From NCBI GenBank assembly GCA_913061185.1, contig CAJXTI010000012.1, positions 1-64,000 on the forward strand: a DNA stretch of 64,000 nucleotides, read 5' to 3'. This document shows, in pieces, positions 51,387 through 60,385 of this stretch. The notes beneath the pieces were generated by a model. It saw nothing but the letters and a program-made list of their open reading frames with translations. It was not told the DNA's origin and searched no databases. The position numbers and the translations under genes were made by a program. Numbering within the stretch: position 1 is the stretch's first letter; the number at the start of each line of letters is the position of its first letter. Origin of the DNA: an uncultured Oceanobacter sp. (lineage in GTDB: Bacteria > Pseudomonadota > Gammaproteobacteria > Pseudomonadales > Oceanobacteraceae).

Positions 51387-52631
51387 TTACAGCAAAAACA
51401 TCTTGGCTTTTTCCAGCCCCTTGAACAGGGCATCCACTTCATCCAGCGTATTGTAAAACGCCATCGAGGCCCGCACGGTTCCTGGTACGCCAAGGCGTTC
51501 CATCAATGGCATGGCACAGTGGTGGCCGGTACGTACCGCAATGCCTTGCTGGTCGAGCAGGGTGCCGACGTCCGCAGGGTGCGCACCGTCGAGCAGGAAA
51601 CTGAAGACGGAGGCTTTTTTGGCCGCTTCGCCGATGATACGGATACCACCCAACTCCAGCGCCATGGCGTGGGCTTTTTGGATCAGAGCCTCTTCCTGGG
51701 CGACCAGTACCTTGCGATCGAGACCGTTGAGGTAGTTGATGGCAGCAGCCAGGCCAATCGCACCGGCAATATTGGGGGTGCCCGCTTCAAACTTGTAGGG
51801 TAACTGGTTGTAGGTGGTGCCAGCAAAAGAGCAGTGTTCAATCATTTCACCACCGCCCTGATAGGGCGGCATGTCATTGAGCAGTTCTTCCTTGCCGTAC
51901 AACACACCCATACCGGTCGGGCCAAACAACTTGTGGCTGGAAAAAGCATAGAAATCGACATCCAGCTGCAGCACATCGACATCAAAGTGGGAGACCCCCT
52001 GGGCACCATCAACCATCACCACGGATTCGTTAATCCGTGCCATACGGACAATGTCCGGAATCGGATTGACACTACCAAGGGCGTTGGAGACGTGCGCAAC
52101 GGAGATCAGCTTGACCCGTGGCTCCATCAATTCGGCCAAGGCGTTCAGGTCGAGTTCGCCGTTGTCCTTGACCGGGATCGGGATCAGTTCTGCGCCGACC
52201 TGTGCGCACAGCATTTGCCAGGGCACGATATTGGAATGATGTTCCATTTCACTGACCAGAATGCGGTCACCCTTGCCAATGTGCTTGCGGCCCCAGGTGG
52301 ATGCCACCAGGTTAATACCTTCGGTAGTGCCTCGGGTCCAGACAATTTCTTCCGGTTTTAACGCCCCGATGAATTCCTGCACGACTTTACGGGCACCTTC
52401 GAACTGCTCGGTCGCGACGTCACTGAGGTAATGGGCACCGCGGTGGACGTTGGAGTTGACCGTACGATAGAACGTCGCTTCGGCTTCGATCACAACGTTT
52501 GGCTTGTGCGTGGTGGCACCGTTGTCGAGATAGACCAGTGGCTTGCCATGCACTTGCTGTTGCAGCGCCGGGAAATCCTGGCGGATATTGTCGATGTAAC
52601 GGCGGGTCTCTGCGGAATAGGCGTCGATCAT
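51387..52631 (-). CDS. sufS: Cysteine desulfurase SufS
   Basis: 414 residues. PLP-dependent class V aminotransferase fold: PLP Lys234 in FSSHKLFGPTG, active-site Cys372 in TGHHCAMPLM, and VYLDNGATTHKP at the N-terminus. It removes sulfur from cysteine and supplies the SUF scaffold. No sufE is seen in this window. The ATG overlaps the sufD stop by 4 bases. Confidence 0.97.
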   Translation of the reverse strand: MIDAYSAETRRYIDNIRQDFPALQQQVHGKPLVYLDNGATTHKPNVVIEAEATFYRTVNSNVHRGAHYLSDVATEQFEGARKVVQEFIGALKPEEIVWTRGTTEGINLVASTWGRKHIGKGDRILVSEMEHHSNIVPWQMLCAQVGAELIPIPVKDNGELDLNALAELMEPRVKLISVAHVSNALGSVNPIPDIVRMARINESVVMVDGAQGVSHFDVDVLQLDVDFYAFSSHKLFGPTGMGVLYGKEELLNDMPPYQGGGEMIEHCSFAGTTYNQLPYKFEAGTPNIAGAIGLAAAINYLNGLDRKVLVAQEEALIQKAHAMALELGGIRIIGEAAKKASVFSFLLDGAHPADVGTLLDQQGIAVRTGHHCAMPLMERLGVPGTVRASMAFYNTLDEVDALFKGLEKAKMFLL

Positions 52632-53977
52632 GACAGTGCCTCGATCTGCTCGTGAGTAAAGGCCTGGACACGACCAAAACGCTGCGCCAGCAGCGGGCGT
52701 AACCAGTCACCAACGGCGGGATGTGGCAGCGCTTCCAGCAGTTCGTTGATAAAACCAAAGCTCAACATGACCTGGGCTTCCTGTTCGCTGATGCCCCGGC
52801 TTTGCATATAGAAGCGGGCCTTGTCATCCAGTTGGGCAACGGTCGCACCGTGGGCGCATTTAACGTCGTCGGCGTAGATTTCCAGTTCCGGTTTGGTGTT
52901 GATTTCGGCCTTGTTGGTCAGTAACAGGTTCTTGTTGCTCAGTTCCGCCAGGGTTTTCTGGGCATTCTTGTGGATATGAATGCGGCCGTTGAATACCGCT
53001 TTGGCCTGGTCGTTGATAATGCCGCGGAACACTTCATTGCTGGTGCACTGGGCGGCGACGTGTTCGATACAGGTGTGGAAATCGACCAGTTGCGACTCCT
53101 GGGGGACGTAGACACCGGAAATTTCCGAGTGTGAGCCACCACGATTGTGGTTGACCACCAGGTCATTACGGGTCAGCGCCGAGCCAAGTCCGAGGTGAAA
53201 CGCCAGGTACTGGGCATCCCGTTGCAGATCGATACGGCTGGTACCGATAAAGGCGGCGGCTTGCTGCATCTGGTTAAGACGATAATGGGTCAGGCGGGCA
53301 TTATCGCCGACCAGAATATCCGTCTGGTTATTGGTAAAACTGTTGTCGCTGCTCTGTGTTACGGAGGCAAACTGCTCAATCAGTGTCAGCTCGGCGCTGG
53401 TTTCCAGCTCCACCAATACTCGGCTGTTGATGCTGTAGGCATGATCGGCACCGGTATTGACTGAACAGATTTGCAGTGGTTTGTCGAGCGGGCTGTTACG
53501 ACCAATGGTGATCAGCACGCCGCTGCTGAGCGCGGCGTCGTTAAGGTCGTTAAACAGGTGATGATTCGATTGCTGACGGGCGTTAGACAAACGCTCGACA
53601 ATCCGCGCTTGTTGCTCGCTAGTGGCATCGGCAAACAGCACCACCTGTTCCAGTGCCAGGGCGCTCGACAATGCGGTATCGATCTGGCCATTCACCAGTA
53701 CCAGCTGGTAGCTGTCCAGCCCGGCGATGGTGATGGTGCTGGCCAGCGTATCGGCATCGACTGGTGTAACCGGAACAGCAGCACTGTAGCTGTCTGCCGC
53801 CAGGGTTTTCAGCGAGCAATACTTCCACGCCTCGGTTTTGCGATTTGGCCACGGCGCAGCGGCAAAGGCTGCACGACCGGCATGGTTAATGTCAGCCAAC
53901 CAGTCCAGGGGAGCAATAGTATCTTGCTGATTAAGTTGCTGCTGCTGAAAGCTGGCAGCCGGATTCGTCTCTACCAT
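52628..53977 (-). CDS. sufD: Fe-S cluster scaffold subunit SufD
   Basis: 449 residues. The C-terminal core shows the SufB/SufD beta-helix pattern: HNRGGSHSEISGVYVPQESQ, IINDQAKAVFNGRIHIHKNA, LLLTNKAEINTKPELEIYAD, DVKCAHGATVAQLDD. The N-terminal region has the SufD-type WKYCSLKTLAADSY. The start at 53977 is one base after the sufC stop; the longer open frame to 54223 is only the antiparallel phase of sufC and not coding. It forms the SufBC2D scaffold. Confidence 0.95.
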   Translation of the reverse strand: MVETNPAASFQQQQLNQQDTIAPLDWLADINHAGRAAFAAAPWPNRKTEAWKYCSLKTLAADSYSAAVPVTPVDADTLASTITIAGLDSYQLVLVNGQIDTALSSALALEQVVLFADATSEQQARIVERLSNARQQSNHHLFNDLNDAALSSGVLITIGRNSPLDKPLQICSVNTGADHAYSINSRVLVELETSAELTLIEQFASVTQSSDNSFTNNQTDILVGDNARLTHYRLNQMQQAAAFIGTSRIDLQRDAQYLAFHLGLGSALTRNDLVVNHNRGGSHSEISGVYVPQESQLVDFHTCIEHVAAQCTSNEVFRGIINDQAKAVFNGRIHIHKNAQKTLAELSNKNLLLTNKAEINTKPELEIYADDVKCAHGATVAQLDDKARFYMQSRGISEQEAQVMLSFGFINELLEALPHPAVGDWLRPLLAQRFGRVQAFTHEQIEALS

Positions 53978-53978
53978 G

Positions 53979-54728
53979 TTATTGCGCCTCGCTTTCCAGC
54001 CAGCCGTAGCCTTTCTCTTCCAGTTCCAGCGCCAGCTCCTTGCCACCGGATTTGACGATCTTGCCATCAGCAAGGACGTGAACGTAGTCCGGGATGATGT
54101 AGTCGAGCAAGCGCTGGTAGTGGGTGACGATGATGAAAGAGCGGTTGGGATCACGCATGGCATTAACGCCATTTGCCACCACTTGCAGAGCGTCGATATC
54201 GAGACCGGAGTCGGTTTCATCAAGGATGCACAGGGAAGGCTCCAGCATCATCATTTGCATCAACTCGTTACGCTTTTTCTCACCACCGGAGAAACCTTCG
54301 TTGACACCACGCTTGAGGAAACTCTGGTCGAGATTCACTGCCTTGATTTTTTCCCGAGCCATTTTCAAAAAACTGACCGAATCCATCGGTTCCTTGCCCT
54401 GGTAGGCACGAATGGCATCGACGGAGGCTTTGAGAAATTCGAGATTGGAAACACCGGGAATTTCAACCGGGTACTGAAATGCCAGAAACAGGCCCTCGCG
54501 AGCGCGTTCTTCTGCGTTGAGTGCCAGAATATCCTTGCCATTCAAAGTGGCCGAACCGGCGGTGACTTCGTAACCGTCGCGGCCCGCCAGGACATTACCC
54601 AGTGTGCTTTTGCCTGCGCCGTTAGGACCCATGATGGCATGGATTTCACCGGGTTTGATGTCCAGGTTGAGGCCCTTGAGAATGGGCTTGTCTTCGACTT
54701 TGGCGTGCAGGTTTTTAATGCTGATCAT
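53979..54728 (-). CDS. sufC: Fe-S assembly ATPase SufC
   Basis: 250 residues, ABC-type ATPase. Walker A GPNGAGKSTLGNVLAG, the SufC-specific FLAFQYPVEIPGVSN, signature FSGGEKKRNELMQMMM and Walker B LCILDETDSGLDID are all intact. It drives structural changes in the SufBCD scaffold. The ATG at 54728 has an AGGAA site; the frame open to 54821 is the repeat-bearing spacer. Next to sufD with one base between. Confidence 0.97.
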   Translation of the reverse strand: MISIKNLHAKVEDKPILKGLNLDIKPGEIHAIMGPNGAGKSTLGNVLAGRDGYEVTAGSATLNGKDILALNAEERAREGLFLAFQYPVEIPGVSNLEFLKASVDAIRAYQGKEPMDSVSFLKMAREKIKAVNLDQSFLKRGVNEGFSGGEKKRNELMQMMMLEPSLCILDETDSGLDIDALQVVANGVNAMRDPNRSFIIVTHYQRLLDYIIPDYVHVLADGKIVKSGGKELALELEEKGYGWLESEAQ

Positions 54729-54746
54729 GGTGGTTCCTGTCTTCTG

Positions 54747-54860
54747 TAGTCGGACGTCGGTGCCAGACGTCGGACGCTTTAATGTGTTTTGGACGGACGC
54801 TGGATGCCAGACGTCGGACATGATTCGGTGTTTTGCGTCTGGCCTCAGACCTCCGACAAT
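54747..54860. repeat. Direct and inverted short repeats in the sufB-sufC spacer
   Basis: A 15-base unit tgccagacgtcggac occurs at 54761-54775 and 54805-54819 within the 135-base spacer. Related pieces (cggacgtcgg, gcgtctggcctcagac) surround them and can pair with the units. The spacer may fold in the mRNA or represent a small repeat insertion; the rest of the operon is tightly packed. Confidence 0.6.
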
Positions 54861-54863
54861 GAA

Positions 54864-56339
54864 TTATCCCACTGACCCTTCAAGGCTGATTTCCAGCAGT
54901 TTGCCCGCTTCTACGGCAAACTCCATCGGCAGTTCCTTGAACACCTCTTTGCAGAAACCGTTCACAATCATGGACACTGCTTTTTCGGTATCAATGCCGC
55001 GCTGACGACACAGGAACAGCTGGTCGTCGCTGACGGTAGAGGTTGTTGCTTCGTGTTCTATCACCGCTGACGGGTGCTTGCTTTCGATGTAAGGGAAAGT
55101 ATGGGCACCACACTGGTCGCCAATCAGCAGCGAGTCACACTGGGTGTAGTTACGGGCACCTTCGGCATTCGGATTCATGCGCACCAGACCGCGATAGGCG
55201 TTTTGGCTTTTACCGGCAGAAATACCCTTGGAGATAATGGTGGAGCGGGTGTTTTTGCCCAGGTGAATCATCTTGGTGCCGGTGTCGGCCTGCTGATAGT
55301 TGTTGGTCAGTGCGACCGAGTAAAACTCGCCTACCGAGTTGTCACCCTTGAGGATGCAGCTCGGATATTTCCAGGTGACGGCTGAACCGGTCTCAACCTG
55401 GGTCCAGCTGACCTTGGCATTGGTATGGGCAACGGCTCGTTTGGTAACAAAGTTGTAGATGCCACCTTTGCCTTCTTCGTCACCGGGATACCAGTTTTGC
55501 ACGGTGCTGTATTTGATTTCGGCGTTGTCGAGGGCGATCAGTTCCACTACGGCGGCGTGCAGCTGATTTTCGTCGCGCATCGGCGCGGTACAGCCTTCGA
55601 GGTAGGAAACGTGTGAGCCTTCATCGGCGATAATCAGCGTACGTTCAAACTGGCCGGTTTTGGCTTCGTTGATACGGAAGTAGGTCGACAACTCCATCGG
55701 GCAGCGTACGCCTTTGGGGATGTAGACAAATGAGCCGTCGGAGAACACAGCGCAGTTGAGGGCGGCATAAAAGTTGTCGCGCTGCGGTACGACGGTGCCG
55801 AGGTATTTTTTCACCAGTTCCGGGTGCTTGTGCACGGCTTCGGAAATCGGCATAAAGATCACACCGGCTTCCGCCAGTTTGTCGCGGAAGGTAGTAGCGA
55901 TAGAAACCGAGTCGAAGACGGCGTCGACTGCGACCCCGGCCAGCATCAGCTGTTCGTGCAGCGGGATGCCCAGCTTGTTGTAGGTTTCCAGCAGCTTGGG
56001 ATCCACTTCATCCAGGCTTTTTGGCCCATCGGCCATGCTTTTGGGTGCTGAATAATAAGAGAGTGCTTGGAAATCCGGCTTGTCATAGCTGACATGAGCC
56101 CATTCTGGCTCGACCATTTCCAGCCAGGCGCGATAGGCTTTCAGCCGCCATTCGGTCATCCACTCGGGTTCACCTTTTTTGGCGGAAATAAACCGCACCA
56201 CGTCTTCATTCAGGCCGGGCGGCAGGGTATCTGATTCGATATCACTGATAAATCCAGCCGCGTATTCCTTGCGGAAACGTTGATGGATTTCCTGATTTGG
56301 TACGGGGTCGGTCAGAACGGGATTTATGGTATCGGTCAT
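54864..56339 (-). CDS. sufB: Fe-S cluster scaffold subunit SufB
   Basis: 491 residues. SufB signatures are [80 protein letters not shown], and the C-terminal [20 protein letters not shown]. First gene of the operon, assembling Fe-S clusters with SufC and SufD. The ATG at 56339 has a GAGAG site. The promoter region upstream carries inverted repeats likely bound by the divergent Rrf2 regulator. Confidence 0.97.
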   Translation of the reverse strand: MTDTINPVLTDPVPNQEIHQRFRKEYAAGFISDIESDTLPPGLNEDVVRFISAKKGEPEWMTEWRLKAYRAWLEMVEPEWAHVSYDKPDFQALSYYSAPKSMADGPKSLDEVDPKLLETYNKLGIPLHEQLMLAGVAVDAVFDSVSIATTFRDKLAEAGVIFMPISEAVHKHPELVKKYLGTVVPQRDNFYAALNCAVFSDGSFVYIPKGVRCPMELSTYFRINEAKTGQFERTLIIADEGSHVSYLEGCTAPMRDENQLHAAVVELIALDNAEIKYSTVQNWYPGDEEGKGGIYNFVTKRAVAHTNAKVSWTQVETGSAVTWKYPSCILKGDNSVGEFYSVALTNNYQQADTGTKMIHLGKNTRSTIISKGISAGKSQNAYRGLVRMNPNAEGARNYTQCDSLLIGDQCGAHTFPYIESKHPSAVIEHEATTSTVSDDQLFLCRQRGIDTEKAVSMIVNGFCKEVFKELPMEFAVEAGKLLEISLEGSVG

Positions 56340-56491
56340 GGCGCTATCTCTCGGTCGGATGACATCGTTCCGTTCCTGGTCGCAAACCGCGAGAAGAGGG
56401 CTTGCCAACTGCTATGCGGTGGTAACCGGGCACATCAGGCCAGTATGGATCCGGCTGTGCTGATATCATCATTTCGTTAGTCCCAGCATTC

Positions 56492-56537
56492 TACTCAAGT
56501 ACTCACGGTATTACCAGAATCAATACCAGTTTGGTAT
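56492..56537. promoter_or_regulatory. Candidate Rrf2/IscR-type operators between sufB and its regulator
   Basis: A perfect 6-3-6 inverted repeat ATACCAgttTGGTAT lies at 56523-56537. Just left of it, the minus strand of 56492-56511 reads ataccgtgagtacttgagta, which resembles half of an IscR type 1 site (ATACC followed by a GA.T block). A looser ggtatt...aatacc repeat links the two. The position, about 85-130 bases upstream of the regulator start and 150-200 upstream of sufB, fits control of both directions. Confidence 0.5.
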
Positions 56538-56621
56538 GCTTTGCTGATAAACCGGTTTCCGTATCCGCTCGGGTTGTTCCTGAAACGGGGGTGACGGACG
56601 GCAAGTGGGTAAAAGTCATCA

Positions 56622-57089
56622 ATGAAAATCAGCAAAATGACCGATTACGGCGTGTTGGTGCTGAACCATCTGGCACAAAGCGGTGGTTCCCAGCAATCCA
56701 CTGACGACATTGTCACCGGTATCGGCGTGTCGTTGCCGACCGCCCGCAAGGTGCTGAAAGTGTTGGCCGATGCCGGATTGGTACAGGCCCGGCGTGGTTC
56801 TCGTGGTGGCTACCGACTGGCGCGCAGTCCGGAACAGATTCCCTTGCTGGCGATTGTGGAAGCCTTTGAAGGCAAGGTGAGTCTGACGGAATGCAGTACC
56901 GTTGAGTCTGATTGCGACATCACCGACAGTTGCTCGCTGGCGGGTAACTGGGGTGGTATCAATCAGGTACTGACGCTGGTGCTGTCGGGCATCAGCCTGC
57001 ATGACATCCGTTATCCCCATACGTTGCAACGCATTACCGCTAGCCTGGCATTGTCTACCGACCAGATTCATCTGGTGAATCTGGATTAA
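56622..57089 (+). CDS. Rrf2-family SUF system regulator (IscR-like)
   Basis: 155 residues. Rrf2 winged helix MKISKMTDYGVLVLNHLAQS, with the recognition region VSLPTARKVLKVLADAGLVQ and the wing ARRGSRGGYRLARSPEQI. Three cysteines (91, 98, 104 in ECSTVESDCDITDSC) match the Fe-S ligand loop of IscR-type proteins. Annotated in other genomes as SUF system Fe-S cluster assembly regulator. Divergent from the suf operon, so it most likely represses or activates it according to cluster supply. Confidence 0.93.
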   Translation: MKISKMTDYGVLVLNHLAQSGGSQQSTDDIVTGIGVSLPTARKVLKVLADAGLVQARRGSRGGYRLARSPEQIPLLAIVEAFEGKVSLTECSTVESDCDITDSCSLAGNWGGINQVLTLVLSGISLHDIRYPHTLQRITASLALSTDQIHLVNLD

Positions 57090-57270
57090 TTGGCCTCTCT
57101 GACACTCCTCCGCAAGGTGCTACCACCCCGGCAGCAAAAATCTCAATGCGGTTTGATGATCCCTACCGGTGTTGATCACCGGATCGATTGCCAGGCCCGT
57201 TTTTGCACGACAAGATTCTGTAACCTTTCGCTCCTAGACTGATTCAACGCACCTTACCGACAGATCTGTT

Positions 57271-58560
57271 ATGCGCCTGGTTACCCTGTTCCTTGTTGTA
57301 CTGTTATCCGTGACGGCGGTTGAAGCTGCAGCGCTCGAATTGCAGGGCGCCGCTGTTTATCGGCGTCTCGATAACGATGTCTATCTGGCATCGGTCTATA
57401 GCGACAGCGCCAACAGTGAAGCCTGGCTGAATTCTGCCCAGCCACTGCGGCTGGAAATGCGCATCTTGGCAGATGAACTCTCCCCCAGGCGTTTCTACCG
57501 CCTCTGGAACGAGGGCCTGGCCATTAATCTCAGCGAAGCAGAAATGAATCAGCGGGTTACCCAGGTCACCCGGTTTATGCACTTGCTGAAAGATGATCTG
57601 CTCATGGGAGATCAGCTGCTGATCTCGAACGAGACCGGTGAGACGCGGGTGACTATCAATGCGGTTGACGTGCTACAGCTGGATGATCCCGGTTTTGTAC
57701 GGGCACTGGTGACGGTTTGGGTGGGCAAGTACCCGCGTTCGCAAAAATTCAAGGATGATCTGATTCACATGTCGGCCAACCAGCGAGCTGAACAACAGGC
57801 CCGGTTACTGGCAATTGAACCGGCCGCCGGGCGTCAGCAAGTGATCGAAAGCTGGGTTACGGTTGAGCAACATAATAGCGCCAAACCATCAGTTTCAGCT
57901 GCTGCCGTTGTAATTGCGGGCCAGGGTAGTGCTGCCGGAGTGACTGCTGCCGGAGTGACTGCTGCTGGAGTGACTGCTGCTGGAGTGACTGTTGCTGGAG
58001 TGACATTGCCTCCGGCTGCAACAGAACCCAGCCCGGACATCATGGCACCAGCAGAGTCGCAGCCGGAACCCGGCATGGAGATGATGAATATACCGGAGCT
58101 TGATGAGACCCCATTGTCAGCTTTATCTGATCCGGTGGCGGAGGCGTTATCGACAGACCAACAGCAGGAGACGTTACGCCTGGCAGAAGAGCAGGCAGCC
58201 GCTGAGTTGGCAGCCCGGCAAGCGCAGCAGAGAAAACAGGAAGCATTGCTGATCGAACGGCAGCAATCAGAAGCGCGTTATTATCGCGATCTGTTAACCA
58301 GTGCCAATGCCAAGGTGCTGTATCCCAAGCAGGCGTTGCGGCGCGGGCTGGAAGGGACTGCGCGGGTTGCGCTGAAGTTGAATCGGGATGGCAGCTTGAT
58401 AACCGCTGTTATCAGTGAAACTTCCGGGCATACCGTACTGGACTCGGCAGCGGTACGAGCAGCAGAACGGGCCGCACCGTATCGCGAGTTGCCCGGTATT
58501 TTGCTGGGGCCAGATTTTGAGTTCGACATTCCTTTCCGTTTTGTGATGAATACCCGTTAA
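57271..58560 (+). CDS. Secreted chalcone-isomerase-like protein with C-terminal TonB domain
   Basis: 429 residues. A signal peptide covers about 1-20 (ending VEAAA). Residues about 22-175 resemble the bacterial chalcone-isomerase-like domain (ELQGAAVYRRLDNDVYLASV, LADELSPRRFYRLWNEGLAI). Then come five AAGVT repeats (221-245), a Pro/Glu-rich linker, a charged helix (about 295-345) and a TonB C-terminal domain at 351-425 (YPKQALRRGLEGTARVALKL, GHTVLDSAAVRAAERAAPY). A TonB domain here suggests contact with an outer-membrane receptor, but the N-terminal region looks like a cleaved signal rather than a TonB anchor. The following gene encodes a paralogue of the first domain. I do not know the function. 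Confidence 0.78.
   Translation: MRLVTLFLVVLLSVTAVEAAALELQGAAVYRRLDNDVYLASVYSDSANSEAWLNSAQPLRLEMRILADELSPRRFYRLWNEGLAINLSEAEMNQRVTQVTRFMHLLKDDLLMGDQLLISNETGETRVTINAVDVLQLDDPGFVRALVTVWVGKYPRSQKFKDDLIHMSANQRAEQQARLLAIEPAAGRQQVIESWVTVEQHNSAKPSVSAAAVVIAGQGSAAGVTAAGVTAAGVTAAGVTVAGVTLPPAATEPSPDIMAPAESQPEPGMEMMNIPELDETPLSALSDPVAEALSTDQQQETLRLAEEQAAAELAARQAQQRKQEALLIERQQSEARYYRDLLTSANAKVLYPKQALRRGLEGTARVALKLNRDGSLITAVISETSGHTVLDSAAVRAAERAAPYRELPGILLGPDFEFDIPFRFVMNTR
57931..58005 (+). repeat. Coding minisatellite, five 15-bp units
   Basis: Five head-to-tail copies of gctgc(c/t)ggagtgact at 57931-58005, each encoding Ala-Ala-Gly-Val-Thr (last copy Val-Ala-Gly-Val-Thr). In frame within the TonB-domain protein, in the linker between its domains. 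Copy number could vary without breaking the frame. Confidence 0.92.
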
Positions 58561-58759
58561 CGGCGCTGCCTGTTTCCAATTTGTCATGCTAACGTTGGAT
58601 CATCTGAAAGGAATACAGAAAGGCACGACAGGTCATGTGACTGCTTGTTTTTACGCCGCGTTTGTTACACCAGGAGTAGGGCAGGTCGTGAAACAGGGTT
58701 TTTCCTGGTCAACAGGTAAAGGATTCCCAAGCCATTTCAATCCGAGTAGGGCTGTAGTT

Positions 58760-59386
58760 ATGAAGCGTATATCGGTACTCATGATGTTGCTGGTACTGAC
58801 GACTCCGGTACTGGCTGCCGGTGAACAGACGTACGGATACTTCGAGTTACTGGGAAAGTCCTGGTTTCTGGTTGCTCTGAATGACGTCGAATCGGTCAGT
58901 GAAGGCGCGGTTACAGAGGGTGCAGTTACAGAAGGCACCCGTCTTGAACTGAAAGTTGTCGAAGATGAGGTATCGCCAAGGCGTTTTCGGCAACTCTGGA
59001 TGGATGCACTTGCCGCTGCCGCCACGTCCCATAATCTCTCCCATTTCCAGCAAGACCTCGATACCTTCTTCTCTGCCATCAAAGGCCCATTACTCAAAGG
59101 CGATAACCTCTCCCTCGAATTGCAGGATGACGCCACTGTTCTGATGATCAATCACTACGACCATGCGCATCTGTCGCCCGACTTTCTTGCTTTGCTGGTG
59201 GATTCCCTGACCGCACGGATTGCACCCATTCCACAGTTGCGACAAGGGTTGTTGGGGTTGATTGAGCCGCAACAAATGCGCGTGCTTGAAGCCGCATTTC
59301 ATGCTGAAGAAATTCCATTACAACGTATCAGTCAGACTTCTCGCTGGCTTCGATTTCCCGGTAAAACCCGCGTTTCCCAGCTCTGA
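58760..59386 (+). CDS. Secreted chalcone-isomerase-like domain protein
   Basis: 208 residues with a signal peptide (about 1-19, MKRISVLMMLLVLTTPVLAA). The middle repeats the pattern of its upstream neighbour: LELKVVEDEVSPRRFRQLWMDALAAAA parallels LEMRILADELSPRRFYRLWN, and the downstream GPLLKGDNLSLEL parallels DLLMGDQLLIS. It lacks the TonB extension. A 15-base duplication (58904-58933) gives GAVTEGAVTEG. The open frame reaches back to 58586 but the ATG at 58760 begins a proper signal peptide. Likely periplasmic; unknown role, paired with its neighbour. Confidence 0.78.
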   Translation: MKRISVLMMLLVLTTPVLAAGEQTYGYFELLGKSWFLVALNDVESVSEGAVTEGAVTEGTRLELKVVEDEVSPRRFRQLWMDALAAAATSHNLSHFQQDLDTFFSAIKGPLLKGDNLSLELQDDATVLMINHYDHAHLSPDFLALLVDSLTARIAPIPQLRQGLLGLIEPQQMRVLEAAFHAEEIPLQRISQTSRWLRFPGKTRVSQL

Positions 59387-59438
59387 TATACTTGCGCCTC
59401 TCGCCGGTGGCGATGACGAGTAGCATTCAGAGGTAGCA

Positions 59439-60248
59439 GTGACTCCAGCATATACAGACAGATTCGGTGGCATTGGCCGCCTGTACGGCGTTTCCGGCCT
59501 TGAACGTTTATCGCGTGCGCGTGTGTGCGTGGTGGGGATTGGCGGTGTCGGCACCTGGGTAGCAGAGGCACTGGCCCGTTCTGGAATTGGTGCCCTGACA
59601 CTGATCGACCTGGACGACATCTGTGTGACCAATACCAATCGCCAGATTCACGCCCTGACGGGCAGCGTCGGACAAATGAAAGTCGCAGCGATGCATGAAC
59701 GCTTGCTGCAAATCAATCCCGAGTGTGATGTTCAGACGGTTGAGGATTTTCTCACCAGCAAAAACATGGCGGCGATACTGGCACCGGGTGATCAGTACGA
59801 TCATTTTGATTACGTAGTGGATTGCATCGACAGTGTCAGGAACAAGGCGGCGCTGTTGGCTTTTTGCAAACGTTACAAGATTCGGGTGGTAACCACAGGC
59901 GCTGCGGGTGGACAGATTGATCCGACCCAAATCCAGATTGCCGATCTCAATAAAACCACCAATGACCCGCTGGCTCGCAAGGTGCGTTCCTTGCTGCGGC
60001 GGGAGTATGGTTTTTCTCGTAACCCCAGCCGTAATTATTCCATTCCCTGTGTCTTTTCCACGGAACAGCTGGTCTATCCGCAACCGGATGGCTCGGTCTG
60101 CCAGATGAAAGCATTTGCGGGCGACAGCACCCGGCTGGACTGCGCATCCGGCTTTGGCTCTGCCACTATGGTGACGGGGACGTTTGGTTTTGTGGCGGCT
60201 TCCCGCGTGGTCAAACGTATTGCCGAAGGAGCAGGCAAGAAAGGGTGA
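59439..60248 (+). CDS. tcdA: tRNA threonylcarbamoyladenosine dehydratase
   Basis: 269 residues, ThiF/E1-like fold. The Rossmann nucleotide site VCVVGIGGVGTWVAEALARS and LIDLDDICVTNTNRQIHAL, DYVVDCIDSVRNKAAL and TTGAAGGQIDPTQIQIADL are those of TcdA (YgdL/CsdL). It cyclises t6A37 of tRNAs to ct6A using ATP. The start is GTG at 59439 with an AGAGG site. The end overlaps a longer open frame of the next gene but not its preferred start. Confidence 0.94.
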   Translation: MTPAYTDRFGGIGRLYGVSGLERLSRARVCVVGIGGVGTWVAEALARSGIGALTLIDLDDICVTNTNRQIHALTGSVGQMKVAAMHERLLQINPECDVQTVEDFLTSKNMAAILAPGDQYDHFDYVVDCIDSVRNKAALLAFCKRYKIRVVTTGAAGGQIDPTQIQIADLNKTTNDPLARKVRSLLRREYGFSRNPSRNYSIPCVFSTEQLVYPQPDGSVCQMKAFAGDSTRLDCASGFGSATMVTGTFGFVAASRVVKRIAEGAGKKG

Positions 60249-60385
60249 ATCCGGCTTGTTATCGCGGAGTTCATCCTGATAGTGATCGCTGTGTGCCATT
60301 ATCGAACGAAAACCCTTGTTTTGACGCTTTTTTGTATAGACTATGTATAACTTTATTGACGTCAGATAATTCGTTGGAGGTTGAT

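Noticed and set aside
53978..54223. N-terminal extension of SufD
   Set aside because: It is the other-phase reading of sufC; sufD has a good start one base after the sufC stop.
57931..58005. Possible CRISPR-like array
   Set aside because: The units are contiguous without spacers and encode a regular AAGVT peptide; it is a coding minisatellite.
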